Assembly (NCBI GenBank): GCA_963783505.1
Contig: CAWAOP010000020.1
Coordinates: forward strand, 5,943-69,942
DNA length: 64,000 nt
Source: BOG-224 sp963783505
GTDB lineage: Bacteria; Acidobacteriota; Terriglobia; Bryobacterales; Bryobacteraceae
Reading direction: 5' to 3'
The position numbers were made by a program, and so were the translations under genes. Below the pieces are notes generated by a model. That model did no database searches. It worked only from the letters and a program-made list of their open reading frames with translations, and was not told the origin of the DNA. Positions 56,787-64,000 of the stretch are shown here, one piece after another (within the stretch, counting starts at the first letter, position 1; each line of letters starts with the position of its first letter).

Positions 56787-58727
56787 CTAAGCCAGAATGC
56801 CTTCAACCTCTTCATATATCTCCTGGTCCTCGAATAAATTCTGCCGTATGGAACCGGAAGGACACGCAGCCGCGCACGTGCCGCAACCCTTGCACAGCAC
56901 GTCGTTGATGCGGGCCTTCTTCGCCTCCGGCAGGTATGAAATCGCTTGGTACGGGCACATCGGAATGCAGGTCTTGCATCCGGAGCACTCGTCTTCGAGC
57001 ACATGGGCGACGTTGGGTTCGAGCTCGACGACGCCGGCGTCGATCAGGGCGAGCGCCTGGGCGGCGGCCGCTCCGGATTGCGCAACCGTATCGGGTATAT
57101 CTTTCGGGCCCTGGCAACAGCCCGCCATAAAGACTCCATCGGCGAAGGTGCTCACCGGCGCCAGCTTGGGATGGCGCTCCAGGAAGAACCCGTCGCCGGA
57201 ACATCCTATATTGAACAGGCGGCGCACGTCGTTGGCGTCGGCCCGCGGCTCCAGGCCCGTCGCCAGGACGACCATGTTGACGGGGATCTTGCGGATCATA
57301 CCCAGCAGGGTATCCTCGGCCTGCATGATAAGCCGGCCGTCGCCGTCGCCCGACGGATATACATCGGCCGTTTTGCCGCGAATAAACACGACGCCCTCTT
57401 CGGAGACGCGGTCGTAGAACTCTTCGAACGCTTTGCCGGGCGCGCGGACATCGATGTAGAAGTTGTAGACTTCCGCGCCGGTCTTTTCCTTGATGAGGTG
57501 CGCCAGCTTGAGCGAGTACATGCAGCAGACGCGCGAGCAATAGCGGTTGGTATGCTTATCGCGGCTGCCGACGCAGTGCACGATGCCGACGACGGAGGGT
57601 TTCCTTCCATCGCGCAGGACAATCTCGCCTGAGGTCGGGCCGGACGCGTTGACCAGACGCTCGACTTCGAGCGCGGTGTAAACGTTCGGGTGAATGCCGT
57701 AGCCGTAGTACGGTAGACGTTTGGCGTCGAAAACGTCGAAGCCCGTCGCCAGAACGATCGCGCCGACTTCGATGGTTTTGTGCTCTTCCTTCTGGTGGAA
57801 ATCGATGGCGTTCCGTTCCGCGCAGACTTCCACGCAGGTCTTCTTGCACTTGCCGCTCTTGAACTCGATGCAGGTTTCCGGATCGATAACCACCACTTGC
57901 GGCACGGCTTGCGGAAACGGAATGTACACCGGTTTTCGCTTGCTCAGCCCCAGGTTGAAAGCGTCCGGGACCTTGGCCTGCTTGAACACGCAGGCCTGGA
58001 TGCACTCCATGCAGCCGACGCACAGTTCCTCGATGACGTAGCGCGGCTTACGCCGCACGGTCACCGTGAAGTTGCCGACATAGCCATCGACTTGAGTGAC
58101 TTCGGAGTAAGTCCAGAGCGTGATGTTACGGTGCGCCTTGACGGCGGTCATCTTGGGGGTGAGAATGCAGGCGGCGCAGTCGAGCGTGGGAAACGTCTTG
58201 TCGAACTGGGCCATGTGGCCGCCGATGGTCGCTTCGCGCTCCACCAGATAGACGTGCTTGCCGGCGTTGGCGAGCGTGAGCGCCGCATCGATGCCGGCGA
58301 TGCCGCCGCCGACGACCAATGCGTCGGGGTGAATAGCGACCTCTCGCCGTTCGAGCGCCGTGTGCCACTTGACCCGCCGGACGGCCGCGCGGAGCAGGTC
58401 CATGGCCTTTGCGAGGGCGGCTTCCTTATCGGAGTGCACCCACGAATCGTGCTCCCGCAGGTTGACCATGTGGAAGAAGTAAGGGTTCAGGTCCGCGCCC
58501 GCCACGGCCTGCCGGAACGTCTTCTCGTGCAGGTGCGGCGAGCACGCCGCCACCACCACGCGATTCAGGCCGAAGCCGCGAATATCCTGCCGGATCAGTT
58601 CCTGCCCCGGATCCGAACACATGTACTTGTAGTCGCGCGCCACTGCCACTCCGGGCAGACCGGCGGCGAATCGAGTCAGCGAAGCGACGTCGATCGCGCC
58701 CGCGATGTTGGTTCCGCAGTGACACAC
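56787..58727 (-). CDS. hdrA: HdrA-like flavin/iron-sulfur subunit (copy 2)
   Basis: A 646-residue paralogue of the protein at 53231, with the same landmarks: YKYMCSDPGQELIRQDI, ALVVGGGIAGIDAALTLANA, TLDCAACILTPKMTAV, CVGCMECIQACVFKQA, CSGCKTCIPMCPYQAI and CKGCGTCAAACPSGSI. The start is uncertain. The GTG at 58727 would begin at CHCGTN, but codons for RIGVYV, conserved in the family, lie upstream without an ATG, GTG or TTG before the preceding gene's stop, so initiation may be at a non-standard codon. It precedes hdrC and hdrB. Having two HdrA in one operon is unusual. Confidence 0.9.
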   Translation of the reverse strand: MCHCGTNIAGAIDVASLTRFAAGLPGVAVARDYKYMCSDPGQELIRQDIRGFGLNRVVVAACSPHLHEKTFRQAVAGADLNPYFFHMVNLREHDSWVHSDKEAALAKAMDLLRAAVRRVKWHTALERREVAIHPDALVVGGGIAGIDAALTLANAGKHVYLVEREATIGGHMAQFDKTFPTLDCAACILTPKMTAVKAHRNITLWTYSEVTQVDGYVGNFTVTVRRKPRYVIEELCVGCMECIQACVFKQAKVPDAFNLGLSKRKPVYIPFPQAVPQVVVIDPETCIEFKSGKCKKTCVEVCAERNAIDFHQKEEHKTIEVGAIVLATGFDVFDAKRLPYYGYGIHPNVYTALEVERLVNASGPTSGEIVLRDGRKPSVVGIVHCVGSRDKHTNRYCSRVCCMYSLKLAHLIKEKTGAEVYNFYIDVRAPGKAFEEFYDRVSEEGVVFIRGKTADVYPSGDGDGRLIMQAEDTLLGMIRKIPVNMVVLATGLEPRADANDVRRLFNIGCSGDGFFLERHPKLAPVSTFADGVFMAGCCQGPKDIPDTVAQSGAAAAQALALIDAGVVELEPNVAHVLEDECSGCKTCIPMCPYQAISYLPEAKKARINDVLCKGCGTCAAACPSGSIRQNLFEDQEIYEEVEGILA

Positions 58728-58756
58728 GTAGACGCCGATGCGGACGGCGTTCCCGT

Positions 58757-60601
58757 TTACCCCATGGCTTGCTCCACTAGCTCGCAGAGTTCCTTCACTT
58801 CGAGCTTGTCCTCCAGGCCGGCGACCTTGATCGCGTCCTGGAACATGACCAGGTCTTTAGGGCATGCGACCACCATGGTGTGGACGCCATCGAGGGCGGC
58901 CGCCTGGCGAACGCGTGTAATTGCGGGGCGTTCCTTGAGGACGGGCGGATCTTCCATCCAGATCCGGCCGCCGCCGGCCCCGCAACAGTACGAATACGTT
59001 TTGTTCTGCGGCATCTCCACCAGCTCCAGCCCGAGGGCATGCATCACCCGCCGGGGAGCCTCGAAGATGGCGTTGTAACGGCCCAGATAGCACGGGTCGT
59101 GGTAAGTGACCTTGCGGTGCAGCTTCTTCGCGATATGCAGGCCGCCTTCCGCCATCAGGCGCCGGAGAACCTGCGTGTAGTGCAGTACCGGGACGGCGGA
59201 GCCGTCCTCGGAATACTCGTTCTTGAGCGCCTGGAAGCTGTGCGGATCGGTAGTTACGATCTCTTCGAAGTGCGCGCGCGCGAACGCCTTCTGGTTCTTG
59301 TCGCGGAGCGTTTCGAAGAGCCCTTCTTCGCCGGCCAGCCGAACGTCGTTGCCGGAGTTGCACTCGGAGTCGTATAGGATTCCGAAATCCATGCCGGCTT
59401 TGCGGAATACGCGGGCGGCCGCGCACGCGGCTCCCGTAACGCGGGGATCGTACGAACAATAATCGCCTACGAACCAGAGGTAGTGGACCGGCTCCTTGCG
59501 CGCGTCCTTCACCTGAAAATCCAGTTGCTGAGTCCATTTCGCGCGTGCGCGAGGAGCGGCTCCGAAGGAGTTTCCGTAACGCGTGAGGTTTCTTAACGCG
59601 TCCTGTAAAGGCTTTGCCATGTCGCCCTCTCCAATCAGGTATCGCCGCATTTCGACCAGCACCGGAACGTGTTCGTTCATCACCGGGCACCGGGTTATGC
59701 ACGAAAGGCAACTCGTGCACGACCAGATTTCCTCCGGGGTGACCACGTCCGGCACGAACCTGGCTCCGTTCGGTCCGTTCCCGCTTCGCACCAATTCCTT
59801 CATGTGGTGCATGAGCATCTTCGGAGATAGCGCAAAACCGCTGTTGAACGCCGGGCAGGCGCGATCGCATCGCCCACATTCGGCGCAGGCCAAACCGCTG
59901 AAAAGCTGGCGCCAGGTGAACTCCTCGCGGCGCGACGCTCCAGCGGAGGATTCCGGCGTCCGGCCGGGTTCAAGCGATGCGAAAAACACGCCGAAAGGCG
60001 CGGCGAGCAAATGCAGGTGCTTGGAATAAGGAAGGTACGCCATGAACCCAAGCACCGTAACCATGTGTGCCCACCAAAGCGCGTGCGCGACTTGCGGCTC
60101 CGACACGCGGAACCACTGGCCCGCGAGTGACGACGCCAGCACGATGGTGATGAGCGCGAGAATGATGGAGGCGTCGCGGGAATTTTCCAGCCTCTCCGGC
60201 GGGAAGAAGTAGCGGCGCGAGGCGGCGACGGCCACCGCGGCCAGACCAATCGCTCCGAAGAAAACCAGCGCGGCCCGCATCCAGCCGACTTCATCGGCGA
60301 ACGGGATCGGGAGGAACGGAATCAGGCCGCGTACGAGGTTCCAGAAGAAGCTTCCCGCGTAAAATACGAAGGCCCAGAAGATCGCGAAGTGGGCCGCGCC
60401 GGCGACGGGTTCTTCCAGCAGCCGCTTCTGTCCGAGGACGTTGACCAGTACGAGCTTCAGCCGCCGGCCAATGTGGTCCCATCGTTTTTCCGGGCGCGCG
60501 CCGGCGAGCGTTTGCACGTAGCGAAACACGCGCCGGCCGAAAAGCCAGAACGAAGCCAACGTCAGGAGCCAGAGAATGGCCAACTCAGGCGCGTTAGGCA
60601 T
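58757..60601 (-). CDS. EMO-like membrane iron-sulfur oxidoreductase (ETF:quinone route)
   Basis: A 614-residue protein. The N-terminal ~240 residues contain about six membrane segments of the NarI/cytochrome b kind (LAILWLLTLASFWLFG; AGAAHFAIFWAFVFYAGSFF; VTVLGFMAYLPYSKHLHLLA) with histidines suited to haem b. Then come two [4Fe-4S] motifs (CAECGRCDRACPAF; CTSCLSCITRCPVM) and two CCG-like regions (DSECNSGNDVRLAG, degenerate; HDPCYLGRYN with YSYCCGAGGGRIW). This is the layout of ETF:(methyl)menaquinone oxidoreductase. The ATG at 60601 overlaps etfA by eight bases, which supports EtfAB as partner. It could move electrons between acyl-CoA oxidation and the quinone pool. Confidence 0.85.
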   Translation of the reverse strand: MPNAPELAILWLLTLASFWLFGRRVFRYVQTLAGARPEKRWDHIGRRLKLVLVNVLGQKRLLEEPVAGAAHFAIFWAFVFYAGSFFWNLVRGLIPFLPIPFADEVGWMRAALVFFGAIGLAAVAVAASRRYFFPPERLENSRDASIILALITIVLASSLAGQWFRVSEPQVAHALWWAHMVTVLGFMAYLPYSKHLHLLAAPFGVFFASLEPGRTPESSAGASRREEFTWRQLFSGLACAECGRCDRACPAFNSGFALSPKMLMHHMKELVRSGNGPNGARFVPDVVTPEEIWSCTSCLSCITRCPVMNEHVPVLVEMRRYLIGEGDMAKPLQDALRNLTRYGNSFGAAPRARAKWTQQLDFQVKDARKEPVHYLWFVGDYCSYDPRVTGAACAAARVFRKAGMDFGILYDSECNSGNDVRLAGEEGLFETLRDKNQKAFARAHFEEIVTTDPHSFQALKNEYSEDGSAVPVLHYTQVLRRLMAEGGLHIAKKLHRKVTYHDPCYLGRYNAIFEAPRRVMHALGLELVEMPQNKTYSYCCGAGGGRIWMEDPPVLKERPAITRVRQAAALDGVHTMVVACPKDLVMFQDAIKVAGLEDKLEVKELCELVEQAMG

Positions 60602-61580
60602 GTCCCCCTGCCGCCTTCTTGGCTTCCACGGCGGCGGTGAGCGCCGGAATGGTCTCCAGCACATCCGCCACAATGCCGTAGTGCGCAACGTTGAAAATAG
60701 GAGCGCGCGCGTCGCTATTGACGGCGACGATGAGCGCCGAATCCTTCATGCCCTCGATGTGCTCCGGCGCGCCGCTGATTCCCAGCGCCACGTAGAGCTT
60801 GGGCTTGACGGTGAGACCGGACTTGCCCACCTGGCGGGAAAGCGGCAGCCATCCCTGATCGATGACCGGCCGCGAACCGGCCACGGCGCCGCCCAGCGCG
60901 CTCGCGAGTTCTTCCGCAAGTCCGAGATTGTCCTTACTCTGAATGCCGCGGCCTACGGCCACGAGCGCATCGAGCTTGGTGAGATCGATGTCGCCGGCTT
61001 CCGGCTCGATGTAGCGTTTGAGACGAATGGGCGGATCGCTCAGCGTGATGGAAATCTCTTCAACTACGGCTATCCGCGAAGAGCGTCCTTTATCGGCGGG
61101 ACGCGCGCCGGGCCACATACCAATAATGGCCGGTTCGCCGCTCGCTTCGACCGTGGCTTCGATTTTGCCGCCGTACATGACGCACGCGGCCCGGAGCTTA
61201 CCGTCGATGACTTTGACGTCCTTGCAGAAGTTGACGCATCCTGTACCGAGACGGCTCGACAGAATCGTGCCTACTCCCATGCTGACGTTCGTCAGCGGGA
61301 TCAGGAATGCGCGCGGCCGGCGATCCTTCAGCGCGTAAACGAGAGCCTCCGCGCACGTTTGTGGAGACGGATCGGCCAGCAGCGGGTGATCGATGTACAC
61401 GACCGAGTCCGCGGCGCCTAGCGTCTGAGCCAGTTCCTTGTGGCGCGAACCGGCGAGGATAGCGGTGAGCGGAACTCCCAGTTGATCGGCTATTTCACGG
61501 CCGAGGGCGAGAGCTTCGAAGGCCACTTCGGAAACGCGGCCTCTCCACTGTTCGGCGAACACGCAAATGCTTCCTGTCAT
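60594..61580 (-). CDS. etfA: Electron transfer flavoprotein alpha subunit
   Basis: A 328-residue protein. The C-terminal FAD domain is typical: VGRGIQSKDNLGLAEELASA, AGSRPVIDQGWLPLSRQVG, YVALGISGAPEHIEGMKDSA and INxD-like AVNSDARAPIFNVAHYGIV. It binds FAD and accepts electrons from acyl-CoA dehydrogenases with EtfB. It lies between etfB (12-base gap) and the membrane oxidoreductase. Nothing decides from sequence by eye whether the pair is bifurcating. Confidence 0.93.
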   Translation of the reverse strand: MTGSICVFAEQWRGRVSEVAFEALALGREIADQLGVPLTAILAGSRHKELAQTLGAADSVVYIDHPLLADPSPQTCAEALVYALKDRRPRAFLIPLTNVSMGVGTILSSRLGTGCVNFCKDVKVIDGKLRAACVMYGGKIEATVEASGEPAIIGMWPGARPADKGRSSRIAVVEEISITLSDPPIRLKRYIEPEAGDIDLTKLDALVAVGRGIQSKDNLGLAEELASALGGAVAGSRPVIDQGWLPLSRQVGKSGLTVKPKLYVALGISGAPEHIEGMKDSALIVAVNSDARAPIFNVAHYGIVADVLETIPALTAAVEAKKAAGGHA

Positions 61581-61592
61581 GGCGCATCCTCC

Positions 61593-62378
61593 TTAGAAAA
61601 GACCTCGCGCGGCTAGCAGGCCGCACACGCTTTCCGCAACCGCCTCGGGCGTTCCTTCGAGCATCTCGGCATGCCCGGCCGGTTGGTTGAGTTTCATTTC
61701 GACCACGCTCACCAGGGGCGCGCCACCATCCGCCAGGGCCGCCGCCGTGGCGCAATCGATTTTCTGCGACTTCATGGCCGCGCGGACCTTGGCGACCGGC
61801 ACATATCGAGGGGGCTTTTCCGCGGCCTGGATTCCCAGGATCGCGGGCATGCGCACTTCGAATTCGCCGCGAACTCCGCCGGGATACTCCTTCGTCACCA
61901 TCGCGTCGGCGCCATTCGCGCCGGCGTCGACTCCGGTGACGATGCCGAGGTAAGGCATCGCGAGATCGTCGGCTACGAGCGGCGCCACCAGGCCATCCAG
62001 ATCGTCGATCGCCTGCACGCCGGTTAAGATCAGATCGAAAGGCGCCAAGCCCGGCTCGTTCCTGATGGCCTGCGTAAGCACGCTGGCGGCCTGGCGCGAG
62101 GAGACGCCCGGTTCGAGCCCTTCGATTTTGACGGCGCGATCCGCGCCTTTCGCCAGCGCGGTAAACAGGGTATCGTCCACTTCCGGCGCATCGAGCGCCA
62201 GCGCGGTCACCTTGGCGCCGTGCCGCTCCTTAAGCAACAGCGCCTGCTCGAGCGCGTGTTCGTCGGATTCGCTGACGATCATGCGCAGATAGTCCATGTC
62301 GAGCGCCCGCCCGTCGGGTGCGATTTCCAGGTCCTCCACGACGTCGGGCGCCATTTTCAGCAGCACGAGAATGTGCAC
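61593..62378 (-). CDS. etfB: Electron transfer flavoprotein beta subunit
   Basis: A 261-residue protein with the EtfB nucleotide-binding pattern: MHILVLLKMAPDVVEDLEIA, SESDEHALEQALLLKERHG, GVQAIDDLDGLVAPLVADDL and RGEFEVRMPAILGIQAAEKP. It binds AMP (or FAD in bifurcating types). It starts three bases after the upstream Fe-S gene and is the first of an etfB-etfA pair. Confidence 0.93.
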   Translation of the reverse strand: MHILVLLKMAPDVVEDLEIAPDGRALDMDYLRMIVSESDEHALEQALLLKERHGAKVTALALDAPEVDDTLFTALAKGADRAVKIEGLEPGVSSRQAASVLTQAIRNEPGLAPFDLILTGVQAIDDLDGLVAPLVADDLAMPYLGIVTGVDAGANGADAMVTKEYPGGVRGEFEVRMPAILGIQAAEKPPRYVPVAKVRAAMKSQKIDCATAAALADGGAPLVSVVEMKLNQPAGHAEMLEGTPEAVAESVCGLLAARGLF

Positions 62379-62381
62379 GGA

Positions 62382-63573
62382 TCATTCCTCCATTGCCTCG
62401 GCCAGGAGTTCTGTCACGTCCCGGACCACCATGCGCTTGTCGTGGCCCAGGACCTTTAAAGCGTCCTCGAAGCGGGAGACTTCGTAAGGGCAGGAGACCG
62501 CCAGCACGTCCGCGCCGGTCGAGATCGCCTCCTTCACGCGCCGCTCCGAGAGGCGCTCGTAACCTTTCGCCTTGAAATAGGTATCGAGCCACATCCCGCC
62601 GCCGCCTCCGCCGCAGCAGATGGCGTTGACGCGGTTGTGGATCATCTCCGTAAGCTTGACGCCCGGAATGGCCTGTAGGAGCGCCCGGGGCGCCTCGTAG
62701 AATTCGTTCTGCCGCCCGAGGCAGCAGGAATCGTGGTACGTCACCGTGTAATCGAGCTTCCGGCGGAGCAGCGGCTTCAAGCGGTCCAGATGGCGCCCGA
62801 GGAACGGAGTGGTGTGTTCCATTGGCCAATTGAAACCGAGCGAAGGATAGCGGTTCTTGAACGCGTTGTGCGCATGCGGGCAGGAGGTCACCACGCGATT
62901 GAACTTGTACTTCTGGAACACGGCCATGTTGTAATCCATGAGGGTTTCGAACAGGCCGGGTTCCCAGGTGAGGCGGCCGCACTCGCCGGCGCATTTCTCT
63001 TCGTTGCCCAGAATGGCGTAATCGATTCCCAGGCGGTGGAAGACGCGCGCCGTGGCGCGGCTGCAATCCTGTCCGCGCGGATAGTAGGAGGTGTAGCACT
63101 CGACGAACCAGAGAACGTCGGCGGGCCGCGGATCGGTTTGGAAAATGCGAATAGGAACGCCGGCGGTCGTCACCCAGGCCGCGCGCTTGCGGGAAGGCTC
63201 GCCCATGGGATTGCCGTAACGCAAGGTGCTTTGCAGAGCCTTCTGCAACTCGGCGGGCAGCTCGGGAAGGTGGAGGAGGGTCTGCTCCTTCATCAGGGGA
63301 AGCAGAACTTCGGTGAGCCGGATTCCGCGCGGGCACTTCGCCATGCAGGCGTAGCAGGCGACGCACGAAAGCAGGCTATCGCTGGTGAAGACTTTTTCGA
63401 TCAGCCCGGCGCGCATCATGGCGATCATGCGGCGCGGCGGGTAGTCCATGACATCGCCGTACGGACACGTGCCGGAGCACATGCCGCATTGCATACAGGT
63501 GAGGATCTCCTTGCCCTCTGGGAACTGGGGCAGGGTTTCCAGGGTCGCTGAGACAATCGAGCACGTGCCTCAT
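62382..63573 (-). CDS. CCG-domain iron-sulfur protein (HdrCD-like), N-terminus broken by a +1 frameshift near 63543
   Basis: The body has two [4Fe-4S] motifs (CMQCGMCSGTCP; CVACYACMAKCPRG) and two CCG domains (NEEKCAGECGRLT and SCPHAHNAF; HDSCCLGRQNEF, AICCGGGGGGMWLD and SCPYEVSRF), the layout of soluble HdrD/GlpC-like subunits. The first cluster cysteine lies one codon upstream of the first in-frame ATG (63494), so that start is too short. The ATG at 63573 has a strong GGGAGGAA site but is one frame off. Removing one C/G from the run at 63542-63544 joins MRHVLDCLSD to LETLPQFPEGKEILTC and gives a 396-residue protein. First gene of the operon; paralogue of the gene at 58757. Confidence 0.85.
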
Positions 63574-63608
63574 GAGTTCCTCCCAATGGGGCTACGGCGG
63601 ACTAGGAA

Positions 63609-63647
63609 CGCGCCGCATATCGGCGCGCGAAAAAAGCGGGCCGGCCC
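63609..63647 (-). terminator. Possible terminator or attenuator in the leader of the redox operon
   Basis: On the minus strand, the palindrome GGGCCGGCCC (63638-63647) is followed two bases later by six T, and then by a 7-bp hairpin CGCGCCG/CGGCGCG with a 5-nt loop (63609-63627). The first stem is short with almost no loop, so it is a weak terminator. Lying between the expected promoter and the first gene, it could act as an attenuator, or end a gene beyond the window. Confidence 0.25.
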
Positions 63648-63984
63648 ACGTCGATACCGAATGAACGGCGATCACTTCGTCGCCCGGGTCTTTCCGTAAG
63701 GCAGGAATAGGTATCCCTCAATTACAGATATTAACACCTGGATGTCTGTTTTCGTTCTTCGAGATAACGGGTAAAATCCAACGGCATCCAGTCGGTATGT
63801 GTGATTTTTCTACAACCTGTGGATTTGCAGCGGGGATAACGGGAGCGGCGCTCACGAGTTCGTTGAGGAAGTCTGCTGAGCGTCCGCGCCGAGTGCAGAG
63901 ATTATTGTCAGCAGCGAAGGCGCGGCGCTGGCAGTCCCGAGCCGCATTCGCGCCGCGCGCGTCCTTGGCCGGGGCCAGGTGGGG

Positions 63985-64000
63985 CAGACGCTTTCGTCTG
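63985..64000. repeat. Perfect hairpin at the window edge
   Basis: CAGACG-cttt-CGTCTG is a perfect 6-bp stem, preceded by GGTGGGG. If the sequence beyond base 64000 goes on CCCCACC the stem would reach 13 bp, typical of a dispersed palindromic repeat or terminator. Only the 6 bp are visible. Confidence 0.4.

Larger units (their letters stand above)
63574..64000. other. Non-coding end of the window, upstream of the redox operon
   Basis: No convincing gene is seen in 427 bp. The stretch must hold the promoter of the minus-strand operon; I could not find a good -35/-10 pair. GATAACGG occurs twice (about 63763 and 63835), and hairpins occur at 63609-63627 and 63985-64000. Confidence 0.5.

Noticed and set aside
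56780..57004. N-terminal extension of HdrC
   Set aside because: The extra residues are Arg/Cys-rich shadow of HdrA copy 2; the family start lies at about 56779.
63570..63838. Replication-origin-like signals (TGTGGAT and repeated GATAACGG) in the final non-coding stretch
   Set aside because: Only one imperfect DnaA-box-like site and no dnaA, dnaN, AT-rich unwinding region or clustered boxes nearby.
1..64000. CRISPR arrays, transposases or phage genes
   Set aside because: No regularly spaced direct repeats with spacers and no transposase, integrase or phage structural motif was seen in the window.

Overview
This is a GC-rich bacterial window of 64 kb holding three long blocks of genes. Gene families and style (fused MFS/spermidine-synthase-like protein, a Wza/Wzc polysaccharide locus with an ABC exporter, Hdr/Mvh-type hydrogenase joined to an ETF and a membrane Fe-S oxidoreductase) best fit a member of the Acidobacteriota, perhaps of the Solibacter/Bryobacter kind. 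That placement is inference from gene content; there is no rRNA or tRNA gene here to test it.

Region 1 (1-2020, minus strand): the end-truncated spermidine-synthase-like membrane protein and a glutaryl-CoA dehydrogenase, separated by a 92-bp element made of 7-bp repeats arranged around a palindrome. Region 2 (2021-2749): no gene; a possible promoter and a run of perfect hairpins that looks like a structured leader. Region 3 (2750-34889, plus strand): 25 tightly packed, often overlapping genes for synthesis and export of a cell-surface polysaccharide: Wza-like export protein, Wzc-like chain-length regulator/tyrosine kinase, Wzm/Wzt ABC exporter, a Wzy/WaaL-like membrane polymerase or ligase, thirteen glycosyltransferases (counting the initiating one), two acetyltransferases, an N-acyltransferase-like protein, a methyltransferase and two sugar aminotransferases. 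It includes a glycosyltransferase/PIG-L deacetylase/methyltransferase fusion and an initiating transferase/CapD-like fusion.

Region 4 (34886-44348): the most unusual part. It reads as a biosynthetic cluster for a ribosomally made, modified peptide (RiPP): a 58-residue Cys-containing precursor (39467-39643), a PqqD-like leader-binding protein, a signal-peptidase-like protease, four radical SAM enzymes (one fused to an HPr-kinase-like domain, one frameshifted), and a divergently transcribed nucleotidyltransferase of the type found beside lasso-peptide kinases. No lasso cyclase or transporter is present. A frameshifted GT9 glycosyltransferase follows.

Region 5 (44356-47219, minus): ATP-dependent PEP carboxykinase translationally coupled to an aminotransferase. 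Region 6 (47443-49498, plus): a DUF433/DUF5615 toxin-antitoxin-like pair and a PD-(D/E)XK nuclease with an unknown partner. Region 7 (49360-63573, minus): one operon of 13 genes encoding a CCG-domain Fe-S protein, EtfB, EtfA, an EMO-like membrane Fe-S oxidoreductase, two HdrA paralogues, HdrB, HdrC, MvhD, both [NiFe]-hydrogenase subunits, a hydrogenase maturation protease and a small membrane protein. Together these could link H2, heterodisulfide/ferredoxin-type electron bifurcation, acyl-CoA oxidation through ETF, and the quinone pool. Region 8 (63574-64000) is non-coding.

Three genes are broken by what looks like one extra base each (near 40905, 43722 and 63543), all beside short G runs; assembly error and real decay are both possible.
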